This document shows positions 30,006 to 37,878 of a stretch of DNA of 64,000 bases, in pieces. The notes under the pieces are model-generated. The model was not told the DNA's origin, made no database searches, and saw nothing but the letters and a program-made list of their open reading frames with translations. Source of the DNA: Bacillus sp. FJAT-44742 (GTDB lineage: Bacteria > Bacillota > Bacilli > Bacillales > Marinococcaceae); contig NZ_KZ454936.1 in the NCBI RefSeq assembly GCF_002797315.1, positions 1,735,133 to 1,799,132 on the forward strand, in the 5' to 3' direction. Made by a program: the position numbers and the translations under genes. The first letter of the stretch is position 1; every line of letters begins with the position of its first letter.

Positions 30006-30133
30006 AGAGTAAACGAATAGAGCATCTACAAATGTGGACAGTCGTATAATCGCCTGGCCCAATAAACCTATCTTTTTAGGATAAGAAGGAAATAAATATG
30101 GCCGCCTGCCTTCATTAAAATATACTTTAGCAT

Positions 30134-30164
30134 AAAAAAGAAAGGCAGAACGGTCCGCCTTTCT
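30134..30164 (-). terminator. Second leader terminator of the mph operon
   Basis: On the minus strand AGAAAGGC pairs with GCCTTTCT around a ten-base loop, directly followed by a run of T. It lies in the middle of the mph leader. Confidence 0.8.
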
Positions 30165-30200
30165 GCATATAACATATCCCTATGCAAAATGAAGATTATT

Positions 30201-30221
30201 AAAAAAGGATAGACTGATCCC
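30201..30221 (-). terminator. Weak first leader terminator of the mph operon
   Basis: On the minus strand GGGAT pairs with ATCC(T) and is followed by TTTTTT. The stem is only four to five pairs, so the signal is weak by itself. Confidence 0.35.
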
Positions 30222-30226
30222 GTTTA

Positions 30227-30277
30227 CTCTGCATACACAAGCAGAGCCTTTGAACGTATGAAATTACTTGTTCAAAG
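30227..30277 (-). promoter_or_regulatory. Paired hairpins overlapping the leader peptide end
   Basis: Two adjacent stems in the mph leader. CTTTGAAC/GTTCAAAG (30248-30277) contains the last codons and stop of the leader peptide. CTCTGC/GCAGAG (30227-30246) follows one base later. A ribosome stalled on the leader peptide would block the first stem. This is the geometry expected of a translation-sensing attenuator. Confidence 0.55.
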
Positions 30278-30302
30278 CACGGAACCAAATTCTAGGTAAC
30301 AT
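30264..30302 (-). CDS. Candidate leader peptide of the mph operon (12 aa)
   Basis: A 13-codon reading frame encodes MLPRIWFRALNK. It begins at ATG 30302, eleven bases after a perfect AGGAGG (30314-30319), about 35 bases from the predicted transcription start. It ends inside a hairpin and is followed by three terminator-like structures before the resistance gene. Macrolide-inducible genes often have such short peptides, on which a drug-bound ribosome stalls. I do not see a simple Arg-x-Arg/Lys stalling motif, so the stalling codon cannot be named. Confidence 0.65.
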   Translation of the reverse strand: MLPRIWFRALNK

Positions 30303-30343
30303 TTTTTAATAATCCTCCTAAACTAAAATAAATTACTTTCAAA

Positions 30344-30372
30344 AGTTTATCCCTGCATTGTTGATATGTCAA
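30344..30372 (-). promoter_or_regulatory. Sigma-A promoter of the mph leader
   Basis: On the minus strand a perfect -35 TTGACA (30372-30367), a 17-base spacer and -10 TAAACT (30349-30344). The predicted start near 30337 gives a leader of about 385 bases before the first long coding region. Confidence 0.75.
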
Positions 30373-30556
30373 TAGAGTTTTTTCTTTTTAGCAACCTTCC
30401 CAGTATCTCGATTCTTTGTCAGTTCTTTCATCGTTTTAATACCCTGACCTGTATCCCTTTTACTTACTAACTAATTTGATAAGATGTTTGTCTTACTGAA
30501 TTGATATGAAGAAATAAACTTCAATGGTGCCTTGCGTGGAGTTGATGAATGTAATT

Positions 30557-30588
30557 AAAAAAAAGAGAGTCAGGAAATCATACTCTCT
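30557..30588 (-). terminator. Isolated minus-strand terminator
   Basis: AGAGAGT pairs with ACTCTCT and is followed on the minus strand by eight T. No minus-strand gene ends nearby; it may protect the mph promoter from antisense transcription from the MerR side. Confidence 0.55.
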
Positions 30589-30765
30589 CATCTTTCAATA
30601 CCGACGTCTATCGAAATCTACGATGATAAACTTAAAGTATAAACAATAACTACCCTACATATTTGAATAGGACTTTGGAAGAAAGTAGAGAAACATAAAG
30701 AAGAGTGATAATCTTTAACTGGAGTTACTATCGGGGGACACTTTATATTTGTATAGGGAGGAACT

Positions 30766-31500
30766 ATGTATATAACAAGCGGGGAATTGGCAAAGCGTTT
30801 CAATGTATCCATTAGAACCATTCGATATTATGATCAAATTGGCCTGGTATGTCCTTCTAAATTAGGTGAGGGAGGCAAACGGTTCTATTCAGAGGAAGAC
30901 TGCCTAATTCTACAAAAGGTCCTGTTGCTTAAATCTCTTGCGCTTCCACTCGAAGAAATAAATAGGATAATCAAAGATCAATCCACAGAGAGTATTCTAA
31001 TGGTGCATAAATCCTATTTGGAAGAGCAAGTATCTAACATACAAAAATCAATTGCACATACAAATTCATTACTGAACATTCTTAGTATAGAGGGGACGAT
31101 TAATTGGGAAGATCTCATCTCCCTAGTAGTCCCTCCAAAACAAAAAAGAAGTTGGAGCTCATTTTTTTCTGCTGACGAGCAAGAAAAACTACGTGAAAGT
31201 CTGCCCAAATTAGAGATGGATACCCCCTCTATTAAAAGGTGGATTAATCTTGTTAGACGAATTGAGGTATGCATACAAGACAATATCTCCCCAGATTCAG
31301 CGCATGCTAAGCTTATTATAGAAGATATTGAGATTCTCTCAGAGGAGACTTTTCAGGGGGACCAAGACCTAATGGATAAGTTTTGGAGAGTACGCCGTTC
31401 TCAAGAATTATCAAATCAACTAAATCTGTATCCGATCAACCAGGAAATCATCGATTTTCTCGAAGAGGCTTATGCCTTCACCCAAGGGCAACTAGGATGA
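30766..31500 (+). CDS. MerR-family transcriptional regulator
   Basis: Regulator of 244 residues. The winged HTH (residues 1-70) has the MerR signature ITSGELAKRFNVSIRTIRYYDQIGL. A coiled dimerisation helix spans about 75-115. The C-terminal half has the TipAS-like helical pattern used for antibiotic or peptide recognition (DLMDKFWRVRRSQE). No cysteine cluster for metal binding is seen. GGGAGG precedes the ATG. It overlaps the 3' end of the CPBP gene tail to tail by 23 bases. The target is unknown; a multidrug role is only suggested by the family. Confidence 0.85.
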   Translation: MYITSGELAKRFNVSIRTIRYYDQIGLVCPSKLGEGGKRFYSEEDCLILQKVLLLKSLALPLEEINRIIKDQSTESILMVHKSYLEEQVSNIQKSIAHTNSLLNILSIEGTINWEDLISLVVPPKQKRSWSSFFSADEQEKLRESLPKLEMDTPSIKRWINLVRRIEVCIQDNISPDSAHAKLIIEDIEILSEETFQGDQDLMDKFWRVRRSQELSNQLNLYPINQEIIDFLEEAYAFTQGQLG

Positions 31501-32182
31501 TGAATATTCCATTCGTTGTCCCATGTATAATCATTGCTGGAACAATGGACCCTGTTTTTTCATACGTCCAGGCAAATATAAGTCCGGATACAAAATTTAA
31601 TAAGAGGGTATTGTAAGTTGGAATGTGTACAGTCATAAAAATAAATGAACTAGCCAACATGCTAACAGGTACTCCGTATTTGCTGCGTAAGAAACGGTAA
31701 AGGAATCCTCGGTAAAATATTTCTTCATATATAGGGGAAATAATGGCTGCTGATACAAACCCAATCAAGAAGTTAAGAGGTGTCATTCTCGACTGTAGGC
31801 TTTCTGTCTTACTATTTTCCGAACCAATACCTAGGAATAGCTCTATAACCATAATCATTACTAAGGCTATTGCGATAATTGCGAATGTCCATGTAACAAT
31901 AGGTTTCCAATACCTTGGAGAAAATCCTCTCAATCCGACTTCCTGCCAGCTAAGATTTTCTGGCTTTATGGCCAAAAAATAAAGTCCGAACATGAAGGTG
32001 ATAGCCATGACAAAACCTGTCAATATTCCTGAATATAAATCATTTTGTAATACTTCTGTTAGATACCCCTTTAATAAAGATTCTATAAAAATAGGAACCA
32101 GCACTAGTACCAATATAAGTAATTTTATTACAATTTTCCAATTCCACGGTGATGTCCCAAAGAAACAATCATGATTTTTCAT
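31478..32182 (-). CDS. CPBP-family intramembrane glutamic protease
   Basis: Membrane protein of 234 residues with about seven helices (Abi/CAAX-protease type). Catalytic residues are visible: E153-E-x3-R158 in YEEIFYRGF, His186 in MTVHIP and His220 in IIHGTTN. In bacteria the family acts in bacteriocin immunity or membrane-protein turnover. GGAGGG precedes the ATG. The adjacent MerR gene converges on it. No bacteriocin gene is recognisable beside it. Confidence 0.85.
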   Translation of the reverse strand: MKNHDCFFGTSPWNWKIVIKLLILVLVLVPIFIESLLKGYLTEVLQNDLYSGILTGFVMAITFMFGLYFLAIKPENLSWQEVGLRGFSPRYWKPIVTWTFAIIAIALVMIMVIELFLGIGSENSKTESLQSRMTPLNFLIGFVSAAIISPIYEEIFYRGFLYRFLRSKYGVPVSMLASSFIFMTVHIPTYNTLLLNFVSGLIFAWTYEKTGSIVPAMIIHGTTNGIFIILVALG

Positions 32183-32327
32183 TTTATATCCCTCCCTTAT
32201 TTAGACAATAAAGGATGACGTTACGTAACCTGCAAACTTTTTTAATGCCTTAATGTGAGACCTTCTCATGGGAATCGTGTCAAGTAATATTGATGGGTAC
32301 TAAGATTAATCTTGCACTGGAATACAC

Positions 32328-32364
32328 AAAAAAAGAGCATAATACCACTGAGGTTGCTCTTTTT
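32328..32364 (+). terminator. Terminator-like hairpin upstream of the ICMT pseudogene
   Basis: AAAAAGAGCA pairs with TGCTCTTTTT, extended inside by ACC/GGT. A T run follows on the plus strand. No plus-strand gene ends closely upstream (MerR ends at 31500). The rest of 32183-32533 is without a supported gene. Confidence 0.5.
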
Positions 32365-32533
32365 GAACTAACGCTAACCCGTTACTTCAATGAAAACTAT
32401 TCTTCTATATTCTTAAATGGTTGTGCCTATATAATCCTTCCCCAATCCTTGGCGGTTATCTTCAATAATAGTAATTTCATTATTATAAAAGAAAAAAGAG
32501 AGACTAGAACATTACAGGAAGTTGGTTTCGGGA

Positions 32534-33071
32534 ATGTGTATGGTGGCAACCAACCAACAATCTTCAGTACTTTCTCATTTCGTGTCAATATTACTTTTAC
32601 CTCTTAATGTTACAGTTATCATCCCTGCACTAATATTATATTTCTTTCATAATTCTGTCGGTTGGGGATAAAACCTCCTATTACTATATTAGTTGTATTG
32701 ATAGGTACAATAATTATGATTTTAGGGCTGTTACTCGTCACCTTAACGATTTTTCAGTTTGCAACAAAAGGGAAAGGCACATTAGCCCCATGGGATCCCC
32801 CAAGAAAACTAGTTGTAAGCGGGGCGTATCAATATACTCGGAATCCTATGATAAGCGGAGTGGTATTCATATTACTCGGTGAAGTAATTATTTTTGGTTC
32901 CGTTGCTTTATTTTTATGGTTTCTCTTTTTTACTATCGTAAATTATACTTATTTATTGTAGGGGAAGAGCCTAAACTTCAAAAACAGTTTGGAGAGGATT
33001 ACAGGGAGTATAAAAGGAACATACCTAGATTGTTCCCTAGACGTACACCATGGACGCCAGGAAAGAAGTGA
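32534..33071 (+). pseudogene. Isoprenylcysteine carboxyl methyltransferase (ICMT) family protein, frameshifted
   Basis: Three reading frames in succession make one ICMT/PEMT-type membrane methyltransferase of about 178 residues. Frame one runs from ATG 32534 or 32540 to VGWG at 32668. Frame two carries IKPPITILVV through the SAM-site-like GAYQYTRNPM to IVNYTY at about 32952. Frame three carries FIVGEEPKLQKQFGEDYREY to the stop at 33071. Each junction is a one-base deletion next to a short homopolymer (GGGG, TTT). The last conserved motif GEDYREYK is intact. Either the gene is freshly inactivated or the assembly has two errors. Confidence 0.75.
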
Positions 33072-33212
33072 AATATGTGCATTTATCTATTGTAATAGGG
33101 TATAGATCCTGTCCAGTAGCATATGCCCGTTTCAAAGCACTTTCAATAAGTGCACTGTCTTTGATTCCAACATCCATAACCATTGCATTGCTGTCCTCTA
33201 CGATCCTTTTAT
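33070..33212 (-). pseudogene. Coding remnant of unknown origin
   Basis: On the minus strand an open, protein-like stretch (VMDVGIKDSALIESALKRAY and TGQDLYPITIDKC) runs without start codon or ribosome site. I cannot name its family. It abuts the ICMT pseudogene and a resolvase remnant, so it is probably debris. Confidence 0.3.
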
Positions 33213-33256
33213 AAAAAAACGATAACGTGGTCAGTATTTATAACCTTCATTATTAG

Positions 33257-33444
33257 TTGCAATTGAACTTAGTGGAATACCTGCAGGAAAAGAACGTTCA
33301 CCTTGTCATCATGGATATGGGAATTGATACAAGACCCCTACCGGTAAATTCTTTCTAATAGTCATGAGTGGATTTAGTGAATTAGAACGGAGCATTTTAA
33401 AGGAAAAACAACGGAATGCTTTTGAGACTTTCTCAACAGCCTGA
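33257..33444 (+). pseudogene. Serine recombinase (resolvase/invertase) remnant
   Basis: A fragment of the catalytic domain of a Tn3-type resolvase. One frame gives LVEYLQEKNVHLVIMDMGIDT. After a one-base shift near 33337 a second frame gives TPTGKFFLIVMSGFSELERS, ending in a stop at 33444. This is the family's 'E-K-x-V-x-x-x-x-x-D-x-x-I-D-T-x-T-P-x-G-K-x-x-x-x-x-x-x-x-x-E-x-E-R' core. N-terminal Ser region and DNA-binding domain are absent. A terminator follows. Confidence 0.75.
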
Positions 33445-33470
33445 ACGCCTTTGGGGCGTTTTTCTTTTTT
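33444..33470 (+). terminator. Intrinsic terminator after the resolvase remnant
   Basis: AACGCC pairs with GGCGTT and is followed by TTTCTTTTTT. Confidence 0.75.
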
Positions 33471-33536
33471 ATGACTTGCATCCCTTTGAAACTACCGAAA
33501 AGTTTGAATATAAAGCTCACAGAAAATCGATTTTTA

Positions 33537-33614
33537 TCAATCCCAGAAATCTTCATAATCCACGTCAAAACCCTCTTTTCGTAAAGCCTTAATGATCTTT
33601 TTAGAATTTTTCAT
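33537..33614 (-). CDS. Possible 25-residue small ORF
   Basis: ATG 33614 opens a short charged frame (MKNSKKIIKALRKEGFDVDY, then EDFWD and stop). The composition is protein-like, but the ribosome site (TAGGAT) is weak and too close. It may be the beginning of a degraded gene. No function is proposed. Confidence 0.25.
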   Translation of the reverse strand: MKNSKKIIKALRKEGFDVDYEDFWD

Positions 33615-33695
33615 ATCCTATTGTGAGTACGGCGGGCGTTTTTTGCCACGTATGCAATCTTTTGTACCAGCTTTTGCGGAGACCTTACCAGTCTT

Positions 33696-33739
33696 AAAAA
33701 TGGATGCAGCTTCAGTTAATGAAGAATGCATCCATTTTG
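33696..33739. terminator. Bidirectional terminator downstream of the homocysteine methyltransferase gene
   Basis: AAAATGGATGCA pairs with TGCATCCATTTT (twelve pairs), extended inside by CTTC/GAAG. It lies 80 bases beyond the stop of the gene at 33819. Confidence 0.8.
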
Positions 33740-33818
33740 TTCAAATAAGAAGCGCCCGAGTAAAGCCATATTTATTATCGCTTTCCTGCTTACCCTCTTT
33801 CAATGATCACCTTATGAC

Positions 33819-34871
33819 TTATGCTTTTTTACTGTAGTTTAGATTATGATCCTTTAGCGTTTTATCTTTCCCGAATAAGAAATGTTTCTCCATATCCGGT
33901 GAATATTTGGAATTAATGGTTTCGTATCCTATCGCTTCTGCTATTGCTCTTATCATCGCAGGTGAGGCCCCGCAACAAAGACCAATATAATTAATACCAA
34001 TATCTTTTGCTTCTTTCGCCCATTCCGCTAATTCGTATCGATTGTGATAAAGAGGGTCTAAGGATGTCGGGAACGTGGTTTCGGTCGGCAAAGAACAACT
34101 GCATCCTCCATCGGGCAAGTTGAAGAACGTAGGGTGTTCTTCTGTCGTGCGATATGGAATGGGCAATCCACCGACATATCCTTCTACCTCATTTCTAATT
34201 CCCTTCAGGTATGGCTGCATCGTATTTGGTCCGCGGAAACAGTTCATCCCAACCACTAACGCACCTTTCTCAGAAAGAATTTTACAGGATTCTTCAACGG
34301 TATAACCATCCCGCAGTATATTTTCACCCATCAGTCCTAATGTAACTACTGCCGGCAGACCTTGTTTTTGAATTTCCTCTAGCGCAATAACAGCCTCTTC
34401 ATGGTAATAAAAAGTTTCCGCATTTATAAAATCGACGCCTTCTTCTTTACACCACGTGGCCATTTCTGCAAATATACTTCTTACTTCTTCCGCAGAATCA
34501 GCATCTTTCGAATCAAAAATATTCGTATTCGAAATGTTGCCTGCAACTAACGCTTCTTCTGTAGGATGTTCCTTCGCCACTTCCTTCGCCAAACGAATCG
34601 CACTCCGGTTTAACGGCTCGTGTAAATGTTCTTTACCTATAATTCTCATTTTTTCACGGTGGGCATTATAGGTGAAAGCTAAAACCACATCTGAACCGGC
34701 ATTCATGTAATCTCGATATACTTGCTTTAAAACCTCCGGGTGCTCCAGCGCTACTTCTGGTACAAACGATCCTGCCTGTAAATAACCTCTGCGCTCCATT
34801 TCAAATAAATATCCTTCGCCTACAACGACTGTGCCTTCGTTTAATCTTTGTTCTAAACTTCTTTTCCCCAC
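33819..34871 (-). CDS. Homocysteine S-methyltransferase family protein (BHMT/MmuM-like)
   Basis: Zinc-dependent methyltransferase of 350 residues making methionine from homocysteine. The three zinc-binding cysteines are Cys211 (GMNCFRGP), Cys299 and Cys300 (GLCCGA). The N-terminal barrel reads VVVGEGYLFEMERRGY and GSDVVLAFTY. Length and motifs are closer to betaine-homocysteine methyltransferase-like proteins than to the 310-residue MmuM; a betaine donor would suit a halotolerant cell, but this is inference. GTG start with AAAGGAG upstream. A LysR gene lies 94 bases upstream on the same strand. Confidence 0.82.
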   Translation of the reverse strand: MGKRSLEQRLNEGTVVVGEGYLFEMERRGYLQAGSFVPEVALEHPEVLKQVYRDYMNAGSDVVLAFTYNAHREKMRIIGKEHLHEPLNRSAIRLAKEVAKEHPTEEALVAGNISNTNIFDSKDADSAEEVRSIFAEMATWCKEEGVDFINAETFYYHEEAVIALEEIQKQGLPAVVTLGLMGENILRDGYTVEESCKILSEKGALVVGMNCFRGPNTMQPYLKGIRNEVEGYVGGLPIPYRTTEEHPTFFNLPDGGCSCSLPTETTFPTSLDPLYHNRYELAEWAKEAKDIGINYIGLCCGASPAMIRAIAEAIGYETINSKYSPDMEKHFLFGKDKTLKDHNLNYSKKA

Positions 34872-34965
34872 TGTTAACCCTCTCCTTTAGTATTGTAGGG
34901 TCAGTGTAGCATTGAATAATGGTATAGCATAACACGTAAATTCTATGCTTTGTCATAGCTTTAAC

Positions 34966-35886
34966 CTATAGCAAAGGTAGTTCTTCGGCAATCGTTTCCT
35001 TTAAGAAATTGATATAAATCGTTGCCAGCGGGCTGTTTGCCACATTCTTATGTTGAATATACCCGACTGTAATGCTCTCATCCACCTTAAGCGGCACCGC
35101 CACAATATCATCGTCGTTGATGTCATAACTGATTACCCCTGTGGAAATCGTGTATCCATTCAATCCTATCAGCAGGTTAAACAACGTGGCCCGGTCACTG
35201 ACACGAATATTTTTGCGCCTTGAGATGGTGCTTAATATCTCTTCGGAGAAATGAAACGAATTATAGTCCCCTTGTTCAAATGACAAATACGGATAAGGAT
35301 CCAAATCAGCTAAGGTAACAAACTTCTGAGACGCAAGTGGATTAGTTGAACTGATGAACACATGCGGCTTGGCCTGAAATAGCTCATGAAACGTTAAATT
35401 TCCTTCTCTCAGAAACTTCCGAATGACCTGTTGGTTAAAATCATTTACATACAAAATCCCAATTTCACTGCGAAGGTTTTTTACGTCATCAATGATTTCA
35501 TACGTCCTCGTCTCTCGTAACGTAAACTCATATTCATCCCGATTATAATTTTTCAACAGCTTCACAAACGCACTGACCGCAAAGGCATAGTGCTGGGCAG
35601 ATACAGAGAAATGCTGCTGCGGGGATTGAGTCGCATTGGCATAGCGGTTTTCAAGCAAGTCTGTCTGTTCAATCACCTGCCTGGCGTAACCTAAAAACTC
35701 CGAACCCTCTGACGTAATAACAATCCCCTTATTCGTACGAGAAAAAATCGCAATCCCCAGTTCATTCTCCAATTCTTTAATCGAATTCGACAGACTCGGC
35801 TGACTAATAAACAATCGATGCGCAGCTTTACTAATCGATCGTTGCTTCGCCACTTCAATCACATATCTCAATTGTTGCAATGTCAC
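34966..35886 (-). CDS. LysR-family transcriptional regulator
   Basis: Regulator of 306 residues. The winged HTH is at 1-60 (LQQLRYVIEVAKQRSISKAA, then LFISQPSLSNSIKELE). The remaining 240 residues form the periplasmic-binding-like effector domain. GTG start behind AGGAGGAG. It lies just upstream of and parallel to the homocysteine methyltransferase gene; such neighbours in other bacteria (MetR, CysL types) control sulfur-amino-acid genes, and the same is inferred here. Confidence 0.87.
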   Translation of the reverse strand: MTLQQLRYVIEVAKQRSISKAAHRLFISQPSLSNSIKELENELGIAIFSRTNKGIVITSEGSEFLGYARQVIEQTDLLENRYANATQSPQQHFSVSAQHYAFAVSAFVKLLKNYNRDEYEFTLRETRTYEIIDDVKNLRSEIGILYVNDFNQQVIRKFLREGNLTFHELFQAKPHVFISSTNPLASQKFVTLADLDPYPYLSFEQGDYNSFHFSEEILSTISRRKNIRVSDRATLFNLLIGLNGYTISTGVISYDINDDDIVAVPLKVDESITVGYIQHKNVANSPLATIYINFLKETIAEELPLL

Positions 35887-36372
35887 TTAAACTCCTCCTA
35901 CCTTTGTTTTGAGATGGTGCGTTGGCTTCGCTCTTCTCCATGTAATTCCAGCATGTAGCGGTATGGGGACATAAAAAACATACATACCACTCGTCCTTTT
36001 TAGGTATTATATCAGATCTGTTTTTAAGGCATGAGCTTTATAACTTTTCTTTTAGTAGGTCAGCGTCTTTAAACATTTGTGACCATTTATTATTCTCTTC
36101 TTTTTTATACCCGTGTTAACTCAGAGTACACTCTAAGTGAACAAACCAAAAATCCAGTGGGAACAAGGGTTTCAAGTGTTCAAACAGACTTGTTTAATAA
36201 GAAAATGGTTAGAGTAGGAAGAGCAAGTTCTAAATATCTAAATTTCTTTCAAGAATTTGCAAACCGTGATAATACTTTTGTGGTTTTTTAGAGGCTCTTT
36301 TTATTTTTCGCTATATACCACTAGAAAGTCATAAATAGGGGCGTTAGTGAAACATTTTCAAGGAGGGTTTTT
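35887..36372. other. Intergenic region with a weak inverted repeat
   Basis: About 490 bases. A six-pair inverted repeat GGTATG/CATACC (35960-35988) lies 74 bases upstream of the LysR gene and could be its operator. An open frame at 36079-36291 has somewhat protein-like sequence but neither start signal nor known family; I leave it out as a gene. Confidence 0.35.
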
Positions 36373-36663
36373 ATGTCTGTTCAATCGGCAAAACGATCAG
36401 CGCAAGCAAGGGGGTGGGGGTGTAGAAAAAACGTGTGGCTCGTATTCCCGTTTCTACAACAAGCGAATTTGATAATAGATAATAAGTTAACTCTTCTTTC
36501 TATAGCTTCAAGGGTAGCTGATGCTTTACACGCTCAAAGGATGAATATTCAAGAGTGGCATGTGACATATTCTTGGAGTTACCAACTTGATCCCTTAGCA
36601 GATGGTGGAGGCATCCCACGCAAACAAGTGGAGAATGTACAAGTTAGAGCCGTCTTCCAATAA
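36373..36663 (+). CDS. Hypothetical protein (96 aa) with strong ribosome site
   Basis: I do not recognise this protein. AAGGAGGG stands five bases before the ATG. The N-terminus is basic with several Arg/Lys and a GWGC cluster. The central part (LTLLSIASRVADALHA) looks helical, and the C-terminal half (WHVTYSWSYQLDPL, VENVQVRAVF) looks beta-rich. There is no lipobox or clear membrane helix. A terminator follows about 180 bases on. It stands between regulators and the cold-shock gene, with no informative partner. Confidence 0.6.
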   Translation: MSVQSAKRSAQARGWGCRKNVWLVFPFLQQANLIIDNKLTLLSIASRVADALHAQRMNIQEWHVTYSWSYQLDPLADGGGIPRKQVENVQVRAVFQ

Positions 36664-36844
36664 AATTAGGTAATAATGAATGGATAATAAGTTGATCATA
36701 ATGGGAATACCTACAAAGTAAAATGACAAATGAGAACCATTCCCATTTATAAATGAAGTGTATTATAATATTAGAGAATATATTTTATATTCTCCCTTAT
36801 TGATGACCTGCAAAGGCTTTTCATTTTTTATCTAAACCCTCTAA

Positions 36845-36877
36845 GAAAAACCTTCTTGAATTCAAGAAGGTTTTTTG
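36845..36877. terminator. Bidirectional intrinsic terminator
   Basis: AAAAACCTTCTTG pairs with CAAGAAGGTTTTT around AATT; T run on plus strand. It would end transcripts from the 96-residue gene. Confidence 0.85.
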
Positions 36878-36983
36878 TCTCCCCTCCATCCCAGCCAAGA
36901 ATCGGCCTATTGGGTGAATACCTCAAAATAAAAAAGGTGTTTTCCCCTTGAAAGTCTTCAAGAGGAGGCTATGATTAAAAAAT

Positions 36984-37012
36984 TTGACTTTATGAATTTT
37001 AATTGTTATTAT
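36984..37012 (+). promoter_or_regulatory. Sigma-A promoter of the cold-shock gene
   Basis: TTGACT (36984-36989), a 17-base spacer and TATTAT (37007-37012). Transcription from about 37019 gives a 140-base leader, as usual for cold-shock mRNAs. Confidence 0.7.
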
Positions 37013-37045
37013 ATAAAAGAATTATTTTTGTTCGTGTCTTTAAGG

Positions 37046-37089
37046 AAAGAATTAGTATATAAGCTAAGAAAAGAATTAGTATATAAGCT
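37046..37089 (+). repeat. Tandem 20-base repeat in the csp leader
   Basis: Two exact copies of AAAGAATTAGTATATAAGCT (37046-37065 and 37070-37089) with four bases between. They lie in the untranslated leader, 27 and 51 bases after the predicted transcription start. Confidence 0.85.
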
Positions 37090-37158
37090 TTTCTCCTTTG
37101 AAAACTGAGCAATAATAGTATTAAATAGTGGAAAAGATCCACACAGGAGGAAACAAAC

Positions 37159-37359
37159 ATGCAACAAGGTACAGTAAAATGGTTTAACGCAGATAAGGGA
37201 TTCGGATTCATCGAGGTTGAAGGTGGAGACGATGTATTCGTACATTTCTCAGCTATTCAAGGTGAAGGGTTTAAAACTTTAGATGAAGGTCAAACAGTTA
37301 CTTTTGACGTTGAGCAAGGTCAACGTGGACCTCAAGCTACTAACGTAAACAAGGCATAA
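37159..37359 (+). CDS. Cold-shock protein, CspA family
   Basis: RNA chaperone of 66 residues with one cold-shock domain. RNP1 is KGFGFIE and RNP2 is DVFVHF; the start [16 protein letters not shown] is typical of Bacillus Csp proteins. GGAGG lies eight bases before the ATG. It has a long leader with a duplicated 20-base element and a close terminator, so it is monocistronic and probably regulated by leader structure. It resembles CspB, CspC and CspD equally well by eye. Confidence 0.95.
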   Translation: MQQGTVKWFNADKGFGFIEVEGGDDVFVHFSAIQGEGFKTLDEGQTVTFDVEQGQRGPQATNVNKA

Positions 37360-37364
37360 TTATT

Positions 37365-37392
37365 AAAGGACTCTTTTATAGAGTCCTTTTTT
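37365..37392 (+). terminator. Intrinsic terminator of the csp gene
   Basis: AAAGGACTC pairs with GAGTCCTTT, followed by TTTTTG; six bases after the stop codon. Confidence 0.9.
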
Positions 37393-37878
37393 GTTTTCTT
37401 ATTGTGACTGTTCGCTGCAAGCTGAATCTATAGTTAAGGAATATGTATCAAAAAAGCTGACTATTAATGCCCGATCCTAATCAAAACTTAAAAATAGACC
37501 AATGTTAAGAGAAAGTCTATATTTTCGTAATTAATGGATTAGGCATTTTAGCCAGCCACAGAAACAACATGAAACAGGTATTAAAATGGTTAGATAGAGC
37601 ATACCATGTTTTCGTCAAAAAACCTAATAAACTTTAAGTAGGATAATGCGCATGGTGAATCAGGCACCTTTCTTCTGTTAAAATGAGATGTGAACAGGGG
37701 TTCAGGAACTTTTCAGGAAGTAAAAGAACGTATTAGTAAAGAGTGTGGTTGTCAACTAACTGAGCACTTTAGGGGGAAGAAGGAATGATTTAAATAGAAT
37801 TCATGATTACCCGGTACTTGGTGAGTTTATCCATTGATAGTATTTAGGAATATCTTCTAAAAAAGGAGCGAAACACCT

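Noticed and set aside
30073-30114. Second short frame (MKAGGHIYFLLIL) inside the mph leader
   Set aside because: No ribosome site precedes its ATG, unlike the first leader peptide. It may become interesting if conserved.
29952-30372. T-box or other metabolite riboswitch before mph
   Set aside because: No T-box sequence (GGGTGGnACC-type) or known aptamer core was found. The leader peptide explains the layout better.
35887-36000. SAM riboswitch upstream of the LysR/homocysteine methyltransferase genes
   Set aside because: The conserved S-box blocks are not present on the minus strand.
36079-36291. 70-codon plus-strand frame with fairly protein-like end
   Set aside because: No ribosome site, no recognisable family and no neighbouring remnant. 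It could be debris, but I cannot support it.
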